Shown here: positions 33,638 to 45,351 of the stretch, piece after piece
How positions within the stretch are numbered: position 1 is the stretch's first letter
How the letters are laid out: each line of letters begins with the position of its first letter
Source of the DNA: Phycomyces nitens
Taxonomy: Eukaryota > Mucoromycota > Mucoromycetes > Mucorales > Phycomycetaceae
NCBI GenBank assembly: GCA_022702545.1
Contig: JAHRBC010000006.1
Span: 1,674,001-1,738,000 of the forward strand
DNA length: 64,000 nucleotides
Direction: 5' to 3'
Notes under the pieces: generated by a model
What the model was told of the DNA's origin: nothing
The model's database searches: none
The model's input: the letters and a program-made list of their open reading frames with translations, nothing else
Made by a program: the position numbers and the translations under genes

Positions 33638-33862
33638 AACACTCTTGTGAGAACGAAAAAAAAATATAATAATACACATATCATAAAGATTTCCTTTTTC
33701 GCTTGTCATTGTTGTATGTATTGGAATATTTGGTTGTTAGGATAGTATAGTTTGGAGTAAGAAAGGGGTTTTGATACCATAGAGAGCTTTCAAGAGAATA
33801 TATGTATGCAACAAACGAGGCATAAAAGGGTATCTGGATATATACAATTGATGGAGGGGGGG

Positions 33863-36666
33863 TTAGAGACCACATAGATAGATAGATATATAGGTGTGTA
33901 ATGTTACGTGCCTGTGTTCAAAGTGCTTGGTATCTTGGCCAGCAATGGTGATAAACACCAATAGCCAGCAAATGGGCAAGTTGGAGAGCCAGTCTGCCAT
34001 GGATGGGAACTCTATCCAGCCCACGAACAGATCTCTAATGTACACAACTGTCCCAGGCCCATAGAATGGCATCATGCTAGTTAAGAAAAGAACAATTGTC
34101 TGCTGGTAATAATATGCTTGCCAGGAATAGTCGGTATTCTACAGACAAGCCCGTTAGGTCAAATACAACTTTAGAGCCCAAACTTACTTCCTTTAGGGCA
34201 CCAGCTCTTGTATAGACAGCAACAGCTATTCTTGCAATGTAAAACAGCGAAAACGCAACACAGGTAGGTATCACTCCCTGGCCAAGGATGGCCAGCATAG
34301 CCGAGACCCACAAGACTGTGGTGGACGGCTGGCTTGTTGGTGTTGATGATCCCAGTGTCTTGTAAGCATAGCTCAAGAGCACTACCCCAAGACTCAATAT
34401 TCCCCAGACAAGACCAGTCAATCCAATAGCCAAGACAAATAAGCCAACCGGCATCCACCAAAAGAAATCCCCTTGATCACCTAGCAGCAACTCATCCCAA
34501 AGGAACGAGAGTGGCGACATGGGAAAAGGCAATATGCGATTGATCCATGGCGCCCATAGAGATCTATATCCACACAAGGCCAGTATTCCTGCCAGAATCA
34601 CAAGGCGTCCTTTCAAGCATTGCAATAATGCTTCCTCAAAGGGTATAAAGCTTCCTATTGTGCTCTGTAAGGTATATACATATAGTTGTTTTAGCGCCAG
34701 AATCTCAAATTTACCTTCAGAAGTTTGGTGTTCTAGTTGATAACTTATGACAGAAAGTGTAATAACTAGCCAGAATGTGGTAATGCTGGCTGCACCATAA
34801 CGCAGCAGCCATTGAGCTGCACTACCGTACCAATCAATCTCAAGCAACGCTTCTGAAGACCCACAATTCTGTGTACCCCAGAACTCTAGTACCAGCCCTT
34901 CATCCTTGTGATGATGGAAGGTGAGGTGAATGAGAGTTCCATGATTGAATTTGGTCTCTCCCTCGGTTCCCATCCTCTGGCGTACTATACGCTCGCTGCA
35001 TTCAGAAGACAAATTGAGGCGATAGATCAACAGTGGGTTGTGAATGACTGGAATATGTACTTGGGAAACGATGCTTGGTTCCAAATCAAACTTTAGCCCA
35101 GAACGAGCAATATCTACAATAACAGTGTGAATTGGCTTCTTGACAATATATAATTCAGATTGCTTACCAGACAACGAAGTATTCAAGGTCTTGATTGGCG
35201 CGACAAAAGAGGCATCTAGGAAAAAGTCTTGGTGTGAAATTGGCTGGCGTTGGACCAAGACAATCTCGTCGTAATTCTGTAGTATGTTGGGCTGCAACTC
35301 CAAAGACCACCACAGGGTAGAATCCAGGGCACTTGGCATAGGCTTCACATCCTCTGTTATATCTACACACCCATTGTCCTTATTGCATAGCCAGATAAAG
35401 ATGCCAAAGTTATCTGGGGATGCATTGGTCACCAAAGCAAACGTGCTGTTTGGCTGAACAACGATCTTTGTTCCTTGTCGCTTTATGGGCCCTCTTTGGC
35501 TGACACTGTCCTGGAAGATGAAGTTGCGAAGGGAAGAAGTGTGAACCCAAGGATGGGACTGTGCCTTGAGGCCAAGATGGCGGCGGAATACAGCCATACG
35601 CTGGTCGACTGGGATAGTTTGCTGTGGCTTGCGTTGATCTACGATCTCCACCATCATAGCCGCAACTACCTTGACGAGCTGATTGCACCACAAGATTGCT
35701 CTATGGTCACAGCCTGTCCACACCTCTGGAACAGCAGTTGTGAATACTGTCAGGCCATGCGATTCAGGAACCCAGCCGGATACACTTGCAGAATCCGAGT
35801 TGACAGTTGTGTCGAGACTACCGCCTGCCAGGGATATTACACTCACGTCGTTCAATGTTCCATTGGCATAACCTTGTTGCCAGAATGTGTCCATTGATCG
35901 GTACAGTCTATCCAGGCTAGGATCAAGGACCAATGGGGCAGCAATGTGTGGAGTAGCTAAAGTAATGATGGTATTGATGCTTCCTTGTTGATAATTGGGT
36001 AGCATAAACATGGTTCTTGCTACAATGCCGCCCATTGAATGTGCCAATACCATCACAGACGAAGCAGAAGGGTAATACTCAAGGATACGAGAGACTGCGC
36101 TATTCAGGTACTCTGCTTGATCCTGGAGCAATTGGCCGCTCATGGCAGAGAACTCTTCATTAAGATCAACTGGGTAAAGAGTTAATATATACCAGGGTTT
36201 TTTTAAAAAAAAATGGAGCCATTCCATTACCCGTGAATATATCCATTGATGCACTGCCTTCATGCAGAGGGATCTCGTAGTAGTAATGGTTGGCCACCTG
36301 GGCTGCTATGGAGCGTACTTGCTTGTAGCTACCCGCGTGTCCTGGAATAAAGAGAACAGGTACACCGCTCAACTATAGATTTTTTTTTCAATATTGATGA
36401 TATTAATAAACGCGTTTTGATGCTGCTCAAATGCTACGTACATCTTCTCGATCCAGGTTAACCTCACGGTAAAGATAGAGAGTGTATTTTTCGGACAGAC
36501 GAGAGACAACGTTTGGAATTGGATGATATGATGGTCGAGCATAGGACATGCTGCAGCCAGGTGTATCATGGGGATGGTAAAATGCATCGAGGATGACATG
36601 AATTGCCAGGGCGCTCAATCCCATCAAGATGCACAGTAACCACTGTGTCTTGCTGAGACAAGACAT
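33863..36666 (-). CDS. BST1: GPI inositol-deacylase (PGAP1/Bst1)
   Basis: Four exons on the minus strand: 36442-36666, 36231-36372, 34188-36169 and 33863-34138, giving 874 aa. There is one N-terminal signal-anchor helix (residues about 8-28), then 'SGVPVLFIPGHAGSYKQVRS', typical of the PGAP1 lipase domain, and 'DLNEEFSAMSG'. The nucleophile motif is 'VLAHSMGG' (Ser at about residue 167), with 'ITLATPH' downstream. The C-terminal half has several membrane helices. The enzyme removes the inositol acyl chain from GPI anchors in the ER so that GPI proteins can leave. The final 49 bp intron (34139-34187) is inferred: without it the frame stops at 34077, and with it a further hydrophobic stretch ('MMPFYGPGTVVYIRDLFVGW') typical of the C-terminus is added. 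The lipase part is certain. Confidence 0.9.
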
Positions 36667-37216
36667 TTTTTTTGTAATGAATAAAATAGAGAGTTAAAGA
36701 TCAAGTATGTGTGTGTGTGTTTGTGTCTGTATACACGGGTGTATGTGTGGGCGTGTTGTGCAAATAGTATTATTTGTATGGTCTAAATCTGTAATTAAAA
36801 GAATGGCTGGCAAACACAGAGCCCCGCCAAATGCGCTTCTTTAGAGTGATTCACTGGGTGCTACTCTTTTTTTTTTATAATAGCAAAACCATGTAGATAT
36901 TGAAACACACTGATTTTTTGATTTTTGATTTATTTATTTTTTAGAAAGGGGGGGTATTCAGGATGTATCTTTTAATGCTCGTCCTTGAATAGTTAAATGA
37001 TAAAAAAACTCTATTGTCACATGATTAAATAAAGGTATCAAACTATATACTATGAGGGCACCGCCTTTGATAGGTGCGAACCTTTGGAAATGAAGGAGAA
37101 GAAGAAAAAAAGAAAAAAAGAAAAAAAGAAAAAGCGCCAAGGTACCATTTATCCACCCCTCTTGGGAGAAATAGTAGGAAAGAATAGCCCAGAATAATTG
37201 GAATTTATTGATACTA
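36667..37216. other. Intergenic
   Basis: Holds a TG/GT-rich run at 36709-36760 upstream of the BST1 start and an (AGAAAAA)n stretch at 37100-37133. No gene is seen. Confidence 0.5.
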
Positions 37217-37691
37217 GGGGGTATAACATTTGTGGTTTTGCCAGACATTTCAAATGTGGGTTTATGTCCGGGATCAAACTATTGTATCTGGTCCCTTTGG
37301 CTTTCATAGTTGCTATTATTTTGTATATAAAAAAGTGGTTTACTGTGCTTTTATGCCTGCTACAGTCTAGTGCCAGTAATTGTATAGATTTATCTCCATG
37401 TAATTCCTAGTCATTATGCTTTTCAAGGAATATCAAGATGTAGTTCTTTTTATATGTGTATTTCAGAGTGCTTGAAATTATCCTCTAGTTATTAATGATA
37501 TTAAATGAATAACATTGCTTTCTTCTTTTATTTTGTAATGATTGAATGTTATTCATGGCTACAGTTACCACGGCACTTTATACAAAATAATAGCAGCTAT
37601 AAAAGCCAAAAGGACCAGAGAGATAATCGTTTGATCCCGGACATAAACACACATTTGAAATGTCTGGCAAAACCACAAATGTTATACCCCC
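37217..37691. mobile_element. MITE with long terminal inverted repeats and TA target duplication
   Basis: A 63 bp sequence at 37217-37279 recurs inverted at 37629-37691 with a single mismatch. Ends read GGGGGTATAACATTTGTGG. Both ends are flanked by TA (37215-37216 and 37692-37693), the duplication made by Tc1/mariner-type transposases. The inverted symmetry goes on inward with lower identity for roughly another 65 bp per side (CTGGTCC[C/T]TTTGGCTTT[C/T]ATAG[T/C]TGCTATTATTTTGTATA). It holds no ORF of note. At 475 bp this is a classic non-autonomous MITE. The nearly identical outer repeats suggest recent activity. Its ends do not match the two decayed transposase relics in the window. Confidence 0.88.
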
Positions 37692-37693
37692 TA

Positions 37694-38988
37694 GGATTAT
37701 CGTATAAAAGATACTAAAAGTCTAGAAAAATGTATTGATTCAAGGGCCACTACTTTAGCAAAGTAAAGGCCCATGATCTCATAAATACATGCAATGTATA
37801 GACCACTCGTCTTTAGTATCCAGCCACTTTGCCAATGAAAAAAAAGTATCTGGACAATATGTATAGCTCTGGTCTTTGGCCCACTGTTAACCCTGGCACT
37901 CTTTCTTTGAACATTAAAGGTATCCACATGGGATTTATATCCATGTGTCTCTAGAACAAGTTTATACAAACCTAGAAACTGGCTTGTCAAGACAAAAAGT
38001 CAAAGTGTCTCGAGGTCTTTGGATCTACAATTCTTTCTTCTTCTTCTTCTTTTCTTTTTCTTACAATGTGCTAGACCATTTGGATCCTTGGCTCCTTGGA
38101 ACCTTTATATAATGGCGTTTTCCACGATAAAAGTTGTTTGGTTATCCTCTTTGCCTTTAAATATGGTATTAGACGTGGGATGCTAACCTGTTTTTCTGCT
38201 CTATTTAGTCGACCAATTCTTTGTTTATTTCGATTGTTGGATCTTTAGATAGAGGCTCCAAGATGTGCTTTGAGCTCCAAATACACATTTGCAATATATA
38301 TATATATAAAGAGAGAGGCTGGTATTACGAATAGACATCTGTCCCATACTTCTTGTGTTGGTCCTTGGGGCAGTATGGTGGATATACCCACATGTTATAA
38401 AAGTACAAAAGCTGGAAGAAGTCCTGGTTCAGAATTGGGGGGGTTCAATATCTTGTATTATATATATGTATATATGTATATATATTTGGAACCTTGCAAA
38501 TGCGAAATTTGTAGACCAAAAGGGACATTTTTCGAAATACCAAATATACATGTATTAAATCGAGTATTTTACAGCTCATTAACATATTGACCAAAGAGAA
38601 ATGGTAATTTAATATATATATATATATATAGAAGAATTCATGCATCAATCTATAATTTATCATTATAAAGGTAATGGGTGTGGTTAGCTGTAAGTAATAT
38701 ATATTTGCGTCACAACGTCCTGTCAGACTGTCAGCAATAACCTGTCCAGAGATGCTTTGAAGTGGGAGGGGGAGGGGGCGACCAAGAGTGTCAAAGGACG
38801 CTCGTTAGAAAGAATGAATAATTAGATTATACGAGGGACAAGAAGAGCTTGCCAATAAACAAAGAAAGAAAGAAAGAAAGAAAGAAGAGTTGGAGGGTTG
38901 ATGTACACTATCAAAAGAATAAGAATAAGAATAAGAAAATATTTTAAAAAAGCAAAAAATAAAAAATAATAAAATAATAATAATTTCA
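37694..38988. other. Intergenic with TA repeats
   Basis: Contains (TA)n tracts at 38298-38308, 38459-38486 and 38617-38630, CTT repeats at 38036-38055 and (AAAG)n at 38862-38886. A tRNA-like A-box (TGGGGCAGTATGG) near 38368 is followed by GGTTCAGAATT at 38425, but no cloverleaf forms. No gene is seen. Confidence 0.45.
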
Positions 38989-39834
38989 TTAGGGAACAGT
39001 AGAGGTTTCACGGAGAGCTCGTTCTTCTTCCAATTGGAGCTGAAGGGACTCGACCATTCTCAAGAGATCTGTATAGTCTAGATCATCCGTTTGAACCTGT
39101 GCATGGCGTATCCTTACCGACCTTCGCTTGATGACTTGTGGTGGTAGGGGGCGTTGTTGAGGGCTTTCGGATAGATCGGAGCAGACGGACATGGCGCGAT
39201 GGGAATGCATCGCAGCCGCAATTGCAGCCGAGGCCACTGCTGCCGGCAATGGGCTCGGGCGCAGGGGTCGAAGTGAGGTTGAAGAGGTCGGTGAAGGGGC
39301 AGCGAGGGGTGGGATAGGGAAGTGAAGGTCGCTCAGTGAAGTAGAGGATGGTATCCGGGGAGATACCAATGGCAAACTAGGCACTGGTGGTGGAGGTGGT
39401 GGAGGGGTGATGGACAGCTCTTTGTCGCTCATACTGTAGATCCCCGAGTCCCGAAGGGTGGTTCTCGGATCAGAAGACATTGTTGGACAGTAGACTGGCA
39501 AGGGAATATGATTGCGACGTTCTCCTCCAGTACTTCCCCCTCCTCCGGCTGGAGGTTTGAGGGAGGGTCGCTTACGCAATTTGTTCAATAATCTCGACGC
39601 TCGACTGCTGGTTAGATTGGACGAACTCTCTTTCTTGTCAAACTCTTCTGGGCCTGTTGTCGCAAGGAACTTGGCCAGGCCTAGTGTGGTTTGGCCAGGC
39701 TCATGGACACTATCGTCGTCAGTCATGAAACTAATGTCATCATCATACAAGTCTTCTTCGTCAAAGAAAGTAACCGTCTTGGGTCTTTGTTGTTGGCGTT
39801 GGCCAAAGGATTTCGGCGTGATAGTCTTGAGCAT
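38989..39834 (-). CDS. Hypothetical Pro/Ser-rich protein with C-terminal coiled coil
   Basis: Single-exon ORF of 281 aa. No named domain. An acidic N-terminal patch ('FDEEDLYDDDISFMTDDD') is followed by a basic stretch 'RLLNKLRKRPSLKPP', a poly-Pro run 'TPPPPPPPVP', Ser/Pro-rich low complexity and an Ala-rich segment. It ends in a helix 'DYTDLLRMVESLQLQLEEE' likely to form a coiled coil. GC content and ORF length argue for a real gene. It looks like an intrinsically disordered scaffold or regulator; several SP sites could be phosphorylated by MAPK or CDK. Function unknown. Confidence 0.65.
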   Translation of the reverse strand: MLKTITPKSFGQRQQQRPKTVTFFDEEDLYDDDISFMTDDDSVHEPGQTTLGLAKFLATTGPEEFDKKESSSNLTSSRASRLLNKLRKRPSLKPPAGGGGSTGGERRNHIPLPVYCPTMSSDPRTTLRDSGIYSMSDKELSITPPPPPPPVPSLPLVSPRIPSSTSLSDLHFPIPPLAAPSPTSSTSLRPLRPSPLPAAVASAAIAAAMHSHRAMSVCSDLSESPQQRPLPPQVIKRRSVRIRHAQVQTDDLDYTDLLRMVESLQLQLEEERALRETSTVP

Positions 39835-40395
39835 GGTGAAAAGTTAGCCAGTGTAGCCATACACAGAGCACACGTTTGGGGTGCAAAAGGACGACAAGAG
39901 CAAACCAAATGAAATAGAAGTCAAAAGGGTCCATTCCTGGAGAATGAACAATAAATCCCAAACCCCACCACCCCTTTAACCCTTCCCAAACAGAAAACTA
40001 GAAGCACGCTCTTTAACCTCCAAAGGATATCCATGCTTTTGTTGGCCCCTAGATATTACCCTTGTGCTTGACCCGCAGTGCACAATTCGTTTATTAACTC
40101 CAATTGCTGCTATTCAATAGACAAAACAGCCTTGAATAATTAAAAAAGAACAGCACTCCTGATTGCTCAAGTGTGCATCAAAGGTCTGCATTAAAACCTT
40201 GGCTTAAACTGGTAAAGCACTACAAGTACAGTAAAGTACAGTACTGTACAGTACTGTACACTACAGTACAGTACAGTAAACCACAGTAATTTAATTTGAT
40301 TATATGATGATATTTATATAACATTATATTCATGTAATTTATACAGTTCCAATAACCTTTGAGGCCGTCCATTCAATATCGTGCTCTGTCTCTCT
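39835..40395. repeat. Intergenic with (TACAG)n repeat
   Basis: A GTACAGTA-type repeat covers about 40226-40277, palindromic in part (GTACTGTAC), between two minus-strand genes. No gene is seen. Confidence 0.7.
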
Positions 40396-43300
40396 CTATG
40401 GCTCTTTGGTCTCAGGTTTCTTGTCCATACTAGTCTTTTCAGACGCCTGCTTGACCGGATTCGGTCGTCGTGTCGATCGATCTTCGCGACGACGAACAGC
40501 CAATCCAGAAGCACCTGGCAGAACAATGCCCTGTCGTTGCGATGACGATCGTGCCACTTTTGGTAACGACAATACCGTTGCATCTGCGTCCACTTTTTCC
40601 TCTAGTGGTAACGATGATGATGATAATGATAATGATGGTTGTGGTGGTTGTGCGAGTTTTGGTTTGGCAGGAACCGTGGTCACCAATGGCTGGGCTGCCT
40701 GCTTCCATTTACGCCAGCCTTCAAAGTCAATCAAGGCCTGCATACAGCCCCACTCCATAATCTTTTGTTCGAGCCATTCGAGACTAACGGGCTTTGTCAA
40801 AAAGTCATTACATCCTGCCGCAAGTGCTGCCTGTCTATCGGACTCTAGTGACGATGCCGTCAAGGCCACAATGATTACTGGCGACCTGAATGGCGAAGGT
40901 GGAGGTGGAAGGACTTGCAAGCTTCCTGGGGTCATGGATTCTGACCCCTCAAGCGAAAGAGTATCCGACGAAACGCTGTCGTGGCTCTGTTGATGATGAA
41001 AGGAGGGAACGGTTGGCAGCACTCCGATCTTTTGCTCCTTTTCAATGGATCTTATTGTCTTTGTGGCATCGATACCACTCATTACTGGCAACTGGATATC
41101 CATCTATTCAAAAGGTTAATGTTTTCCATACAAATCCACCAACACACACCCACATCCACTTACCAGAACCAAGTGAAATCCACCCTTCTTCCACTTGTCT
41201 ACGGCCTCTCTTCCATCACTGGCCACTTCATACTTTATATTGTGCTTCTTCATCCAAGTCGACAGAATGGCCTGGTTGATCATGTTGTCTATTGCGCCCC
41301 CAAAAACACAAAAAAAAGTGTCAATTGACTCTCTTTATGGCATCAATAAGCCAAACTTTACCTTCGACAATCAGCACCTTGATCGGTGGACTGGTCATTC
41401 CAGACGCCTTTCCCTTGTCCTTCTTTTTCCGGTTGCTAATCTTGAACCGCATCGATTTCTTCAAAGGCACCTTTGCTGTTGGCTGAGAAGCTTCGATTGT
41501 CTGGGTATTATTATTGGTTACCAAACTGACGACCGAAACATCTCCTAGCTGACCAGGGCTATGCTTATTACTATTGGTGCTCTTGGCTGGACTGGAAGCC
41601 ACGGTCGTGATCTTGAGGCTATTGTTAACACTGCTTGTGTCTTCCATTGTAGGTGCCACGGTCTGCTTGAGAGGGCTGCCGACAGTAGGAGATATTTGGC
41701 CGTGGATATGGCCTGAGATTTGTCCTGGATTGGAGGCTCCCATGGTTATATAATCCGATGCCATGTCACTTGCAGTAAGCGCTCGGCGGCCAGGAGACAC
41801 GAATGGACCGCTCTGAGAGCGAACATGTCTCTTGCCTGAGCTGGCCTGGTGCATGGGTTCAAAGAAGTAGTTGCCCTTTTCAAATGTATTGTCGGGTACA
41901 AGTCCAACTGAGGAGGTAAACAAACCCCCATTGTTGGCCATGGCACGACGTTGGAGTTCAGAGTTTGGGGATCCCCCAGCTGTACTCCCGCCACCGTTTC
42001 CGCCACTACCCAGACCATTTTGGGGGCTATCTGCTTCTGCTCCTGTGGCAGTGAGGTCAGGCACGCGTGTATTGCCGTCGGCCTGCTCAGTTGTTGCTGC
42101 TGACATTCCATATGTACTCCCGAGTGCATGGGAAGGAGAGGTAGCAATGGGCATAAATTGGGGTTCTACAATCGCATTGTTCCATGCTGTGTGGATTGCT
42201 GTCAAGAACCGGCGCGGGCCAGCTGGTTTTGGAACCACCACGACGCGTGGCATGGAGAATGGGAGCTGGTTCTGACTTGCTCCAATATATACCTGTAAGC
42301 TGTTGCGCACGTCTCGGTAATTGCGCAGGGAAGTAAAGAAGATGATGCCAGTGGTGCCTTGGTGGAAAAAGTTGTGTGGCATCTGGGTCTTGTGCTTCCG
42401 CCTGCTCTGCTGGTGGTGGGCTTGGAGGGTAGAAGATGAGGCAGGTGGTTGGGAGCGGAATTCGTGTAATTTGGCCTTTAGGGTAGCCACATCATCGTCA
42501 ATGAGGATAAAGGCAGGCGGGATGGCCCGGATGTTGTCTTCTTCAAGGGCAGGCGATGGTACCTGTGAAGAAGGGTTTGATCTCTGAGAGGACGCAGAAT
42601 GGTTGGAATGGAGAGATCCAGCAGGCGAAACTGATTTGGGGATTGGTGCTTGAACAGAGCCAGAAGATGAAGCACTCTCCTGGGATCTTGGGGTGCTGAG
42701 GCTCTCTGACTGGATTACAGTGTCATCCCAATGAGAAATTGGAATATGACTGATATCCGTATTCCAGCTCGCCAGACAGCTTGTCAGGTGCTTGGCAAAC
42801 ACGCTCTTTTCAGGTGCATGGAGAACCAGCTTCACGCCCTTGAGCTGACCAATAAAGTCCACCAGTTCACCAAGAGTTGGCTCGCGTGAATACTGAAGAC
42901 TGCTCAGGTTTCGGTCGAGAGGTCGATCAAGAGCCTTGCCAGGTCTGGCTCCCTCTAGAGTCACTTCAAATCGTGTCTTTTGCTTGCCCAGATCCTCTAC
43001 CACCAAATCTCCTTTGATGTACTCGATGAGCTGTGTTGTGAGGTGTGGGTTGGGCAAGAGAGCTGCCTTTAGGCCGGGTGGAATGGCAGGCGATACGGTG
43101 TGAATGATCTCAAACGTGACCTTGAGCAAACCATCTGTGGGCGCAACATTGAGCCCTAGTTCAATACAGGCTCCAGGTGTGCTTCCTTCAAGGATGTTTC
43201 GCAACAACTATAAGAAATGTTAGTTATGTTTGGCATTGGAATCCTGGCGCTTACACTGATAAGCGTGTGCTGAATGGCATCCTCGTCCCCTAGTATAGTG

Positions 43301-44403
43301 GCATGATGCAAGACATTATCTGAATGATAGATAACAAATCCAACATCCAGTTGTGAAGCCATTCCTGCAATAGCGTCGCCTACACTTTGGACCATTTCGC
43401 CCACATCAAACGAGATTCGTACAGTACTCTGTAGCTGATCTTGGGAGTCTGGTTGTGTATTGCGACGCACGAGCTGTGCCAAAAGCTGTAAATGTGCACT
43501 CATATGGCACACCTGGCGTATTGTGGTGTGGATTGCTGTCACGCTTGCAACTGGTACTGGAATAGAGCATGCGTTCAATAGTTCGTGGGTGTTTGTCAAG
43601 AGGGCTGCTGGCGAGAATTGCTCGAGAGTGGTGAGGACCATCAAGGCTGCATCCTGGATCTCTTCGGTTATTGTTTTTATAAAGGTTATCTGTTCTTGGG
43701 TGTTCTTTTCGACATATTCATCCACATGGTCCTGGGCGACCCGTTGTTTACTTGTGCACTGGCTCTGACCCAGCTGTCGACCGTATAGATATGCTGCTCT
43801 CAATCGATCCAATCCATAAAACATGGCCGCAAACACTAGATTATTTCCGATTGTAGACCATTCGCCACCAAGGTAAAAATGATGATAGTGGTAGTAATTG
43901 TGGTGATATATTGCGAATGCTTGAATGAATCCAGTTGCGAGAGCACCAATATATCCTAGTCGAAGAGGCCTTTGATCTTTGCGTTTGTACGATAAGATCC
44001 AGCCAATGTAAATCACCCAGCCAATGATGGGTATTGATATTAGGAATCGGTTAAATGTCCCTAGTCGGACGACATTGACGGCATTGCCAAGACATAATGC
44101 ACCTGATGCAAGAGATAGATTGACGATCTCTTTGAGAATTGGGTGTTCTTGTGGATAGCAGTTGTGCTCAGGTAATGTGATTTGGGTTGACGTTGAAGAG
44201 AATCTCGGTGTGTATTCTGATGACCATGCTGAACGTAGATTTACTAGACTAGGTCGACTGGAATGGTTGGTTTTTTTGCGAGACATGCTGGCTAGCGTGT
44301 GGACTTGGGCATGATCTTCTGATGGTCCAAAGATATCTCGGGATTCGATTGATTTGTTTGGTCCTTTGGTGACCTGAGAATGATCATCTGATGGATTCAT
44401 CAT
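40396..44403 (-). CDS. SSK1/Mcs4-type response regulator with degenerate kinase core
   Basis: Four exons on the minus strand: 43255-44403, 41362-43207, 41164-41288 and 40396-41103, giving 1275 aa. The C-terminal receiver domain begins 'KVLIVEDN' and has the phosphoacceptor Asp (about residue 1042) in 'MDIQLPVMSG', the conserved Thr in 'IIVALTASS' and Lys in 'DFLTKP'. The 'LEWLEQKIMEWGCMQALIDF' tail is diagnostic of Ssk1/Mcs4. Upstream are two hydrophobic segments (about residues 120-185), and a helical part. A stretch then recalls an HATPase_c N-box ('GDEDAIQHTLISLLRNILEG') without clear ATP-binding G-boxes. Ssk1 takes phosphate from Ypd1 and activates the MAPKKK of the osmotic/oxidative stress (Hog1/Sty1) pathway. 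The kinase-like part is probably inactive. The first receiver junction (41289-41361) falls inside the acidic ED pair. Confidence 0.88.
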
Positions 44404-45351
44404 TGTGGATTATAAATAAAGGAAAATGATCCTGTACGACGATATTCTACAGAAAGTATATGTACATGCAAACTCAAGGCAAATATAAATAAATAAATAT
44501 AGAATAGGTCAATAAGAATAATAAACAAAAAGGAATGTGTAAAGATTGGCAATTAATAATAATAATAAATAATAAATATTAGAATATTGGAATATTACCA
44601 GTAAAATGGGAAAAAAACTAATAAAATGAAAAAAGGGGTCCCGGTGGTAGAGCGGGGTTCCAAGGACGTCATGCACACCACCAGCGTTTTGGCCTCTGCT
44701 TGTCAGAATGGTTGTATTATGTATAGAGGCGTCATCCAGAGCTATAGATAATGCCATGGCTATTGAGCCTCAATTGCTTGGCGATCTGACGGCCCTTGGT
44801 TTTTTACTATTAAATGTCTTTAGGATGACCATTATATTACGTAATGTAGCGAGTAATACAAATCCTATTACTATTGTTATTACTATTGTTATTAATTAAT
44901 GTGGTCACTCACTACAGCACAGTAAAGGAGCCCACTTGTGAAAATAACAAAGGGACAGGATCGAATTGGAGGATATTTGCACATGTCTTGTTTGCAAGCA
45001 TTATTTGACAATAAAAAAAACCTCGGTTGCTAGGAGTAAGACATATTAAACCATTCAGAAGTTGCGATTGTAGATGATATGTATGTAGCATAAAGGAGAT
45101 GAAACTTTAAAGTCTAAAACAAAAAATAGGCGGGCAAGGCAAGGCATCCCATCTACATGTCCTTTTCACATCTCCCCTTCTTTTTTACATGGATATCCAA
45201 AGTCGACCATGGTATTTTAAAAAAATATATAGACAGACAGATAGATATATAGATATATAGATATATATTAAGAGACAAAAAAAAAGAAGAAGATGGATAT
45301 CCTGCCTCGAGTCCTAATTACTATGGCAACCCAATATTGGTTTCTGGGCAT
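44404..45351. other. Intergenic, no gene seen
   Basis: Overlapping ORFs of 63-82 codons on both strands at 44509-44899 have no domain. GATA-like microsatellite is at 45230-45270. The segment CGGTGGTAGAGCGGGGTTCC at 44642-44661 resembles a tRNA D-arm, but the rest of a tRNA is absent. Confidence 0.45.

Noticed and set aside
33308..33709. 133-codon antisense ORF over eS1
   Set aside because: Shadow of the strongly biased codons of the sense gene; no domain, and the sense protein is certain.
34665..34714. Possible 50 bp GT-AG intron inside BST1
   Set aside because: Signals look fair (GTAAAT...TTACAG), but removing 50 nt shifts the frame, while the unspliced frame continues into proper membrane helices.
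44509..44899. Overlapping ORFs on both strands and a tRNA D-arm-like string
   Set aside because: No B-box, no cloverleaf, no domain in the ORFs.
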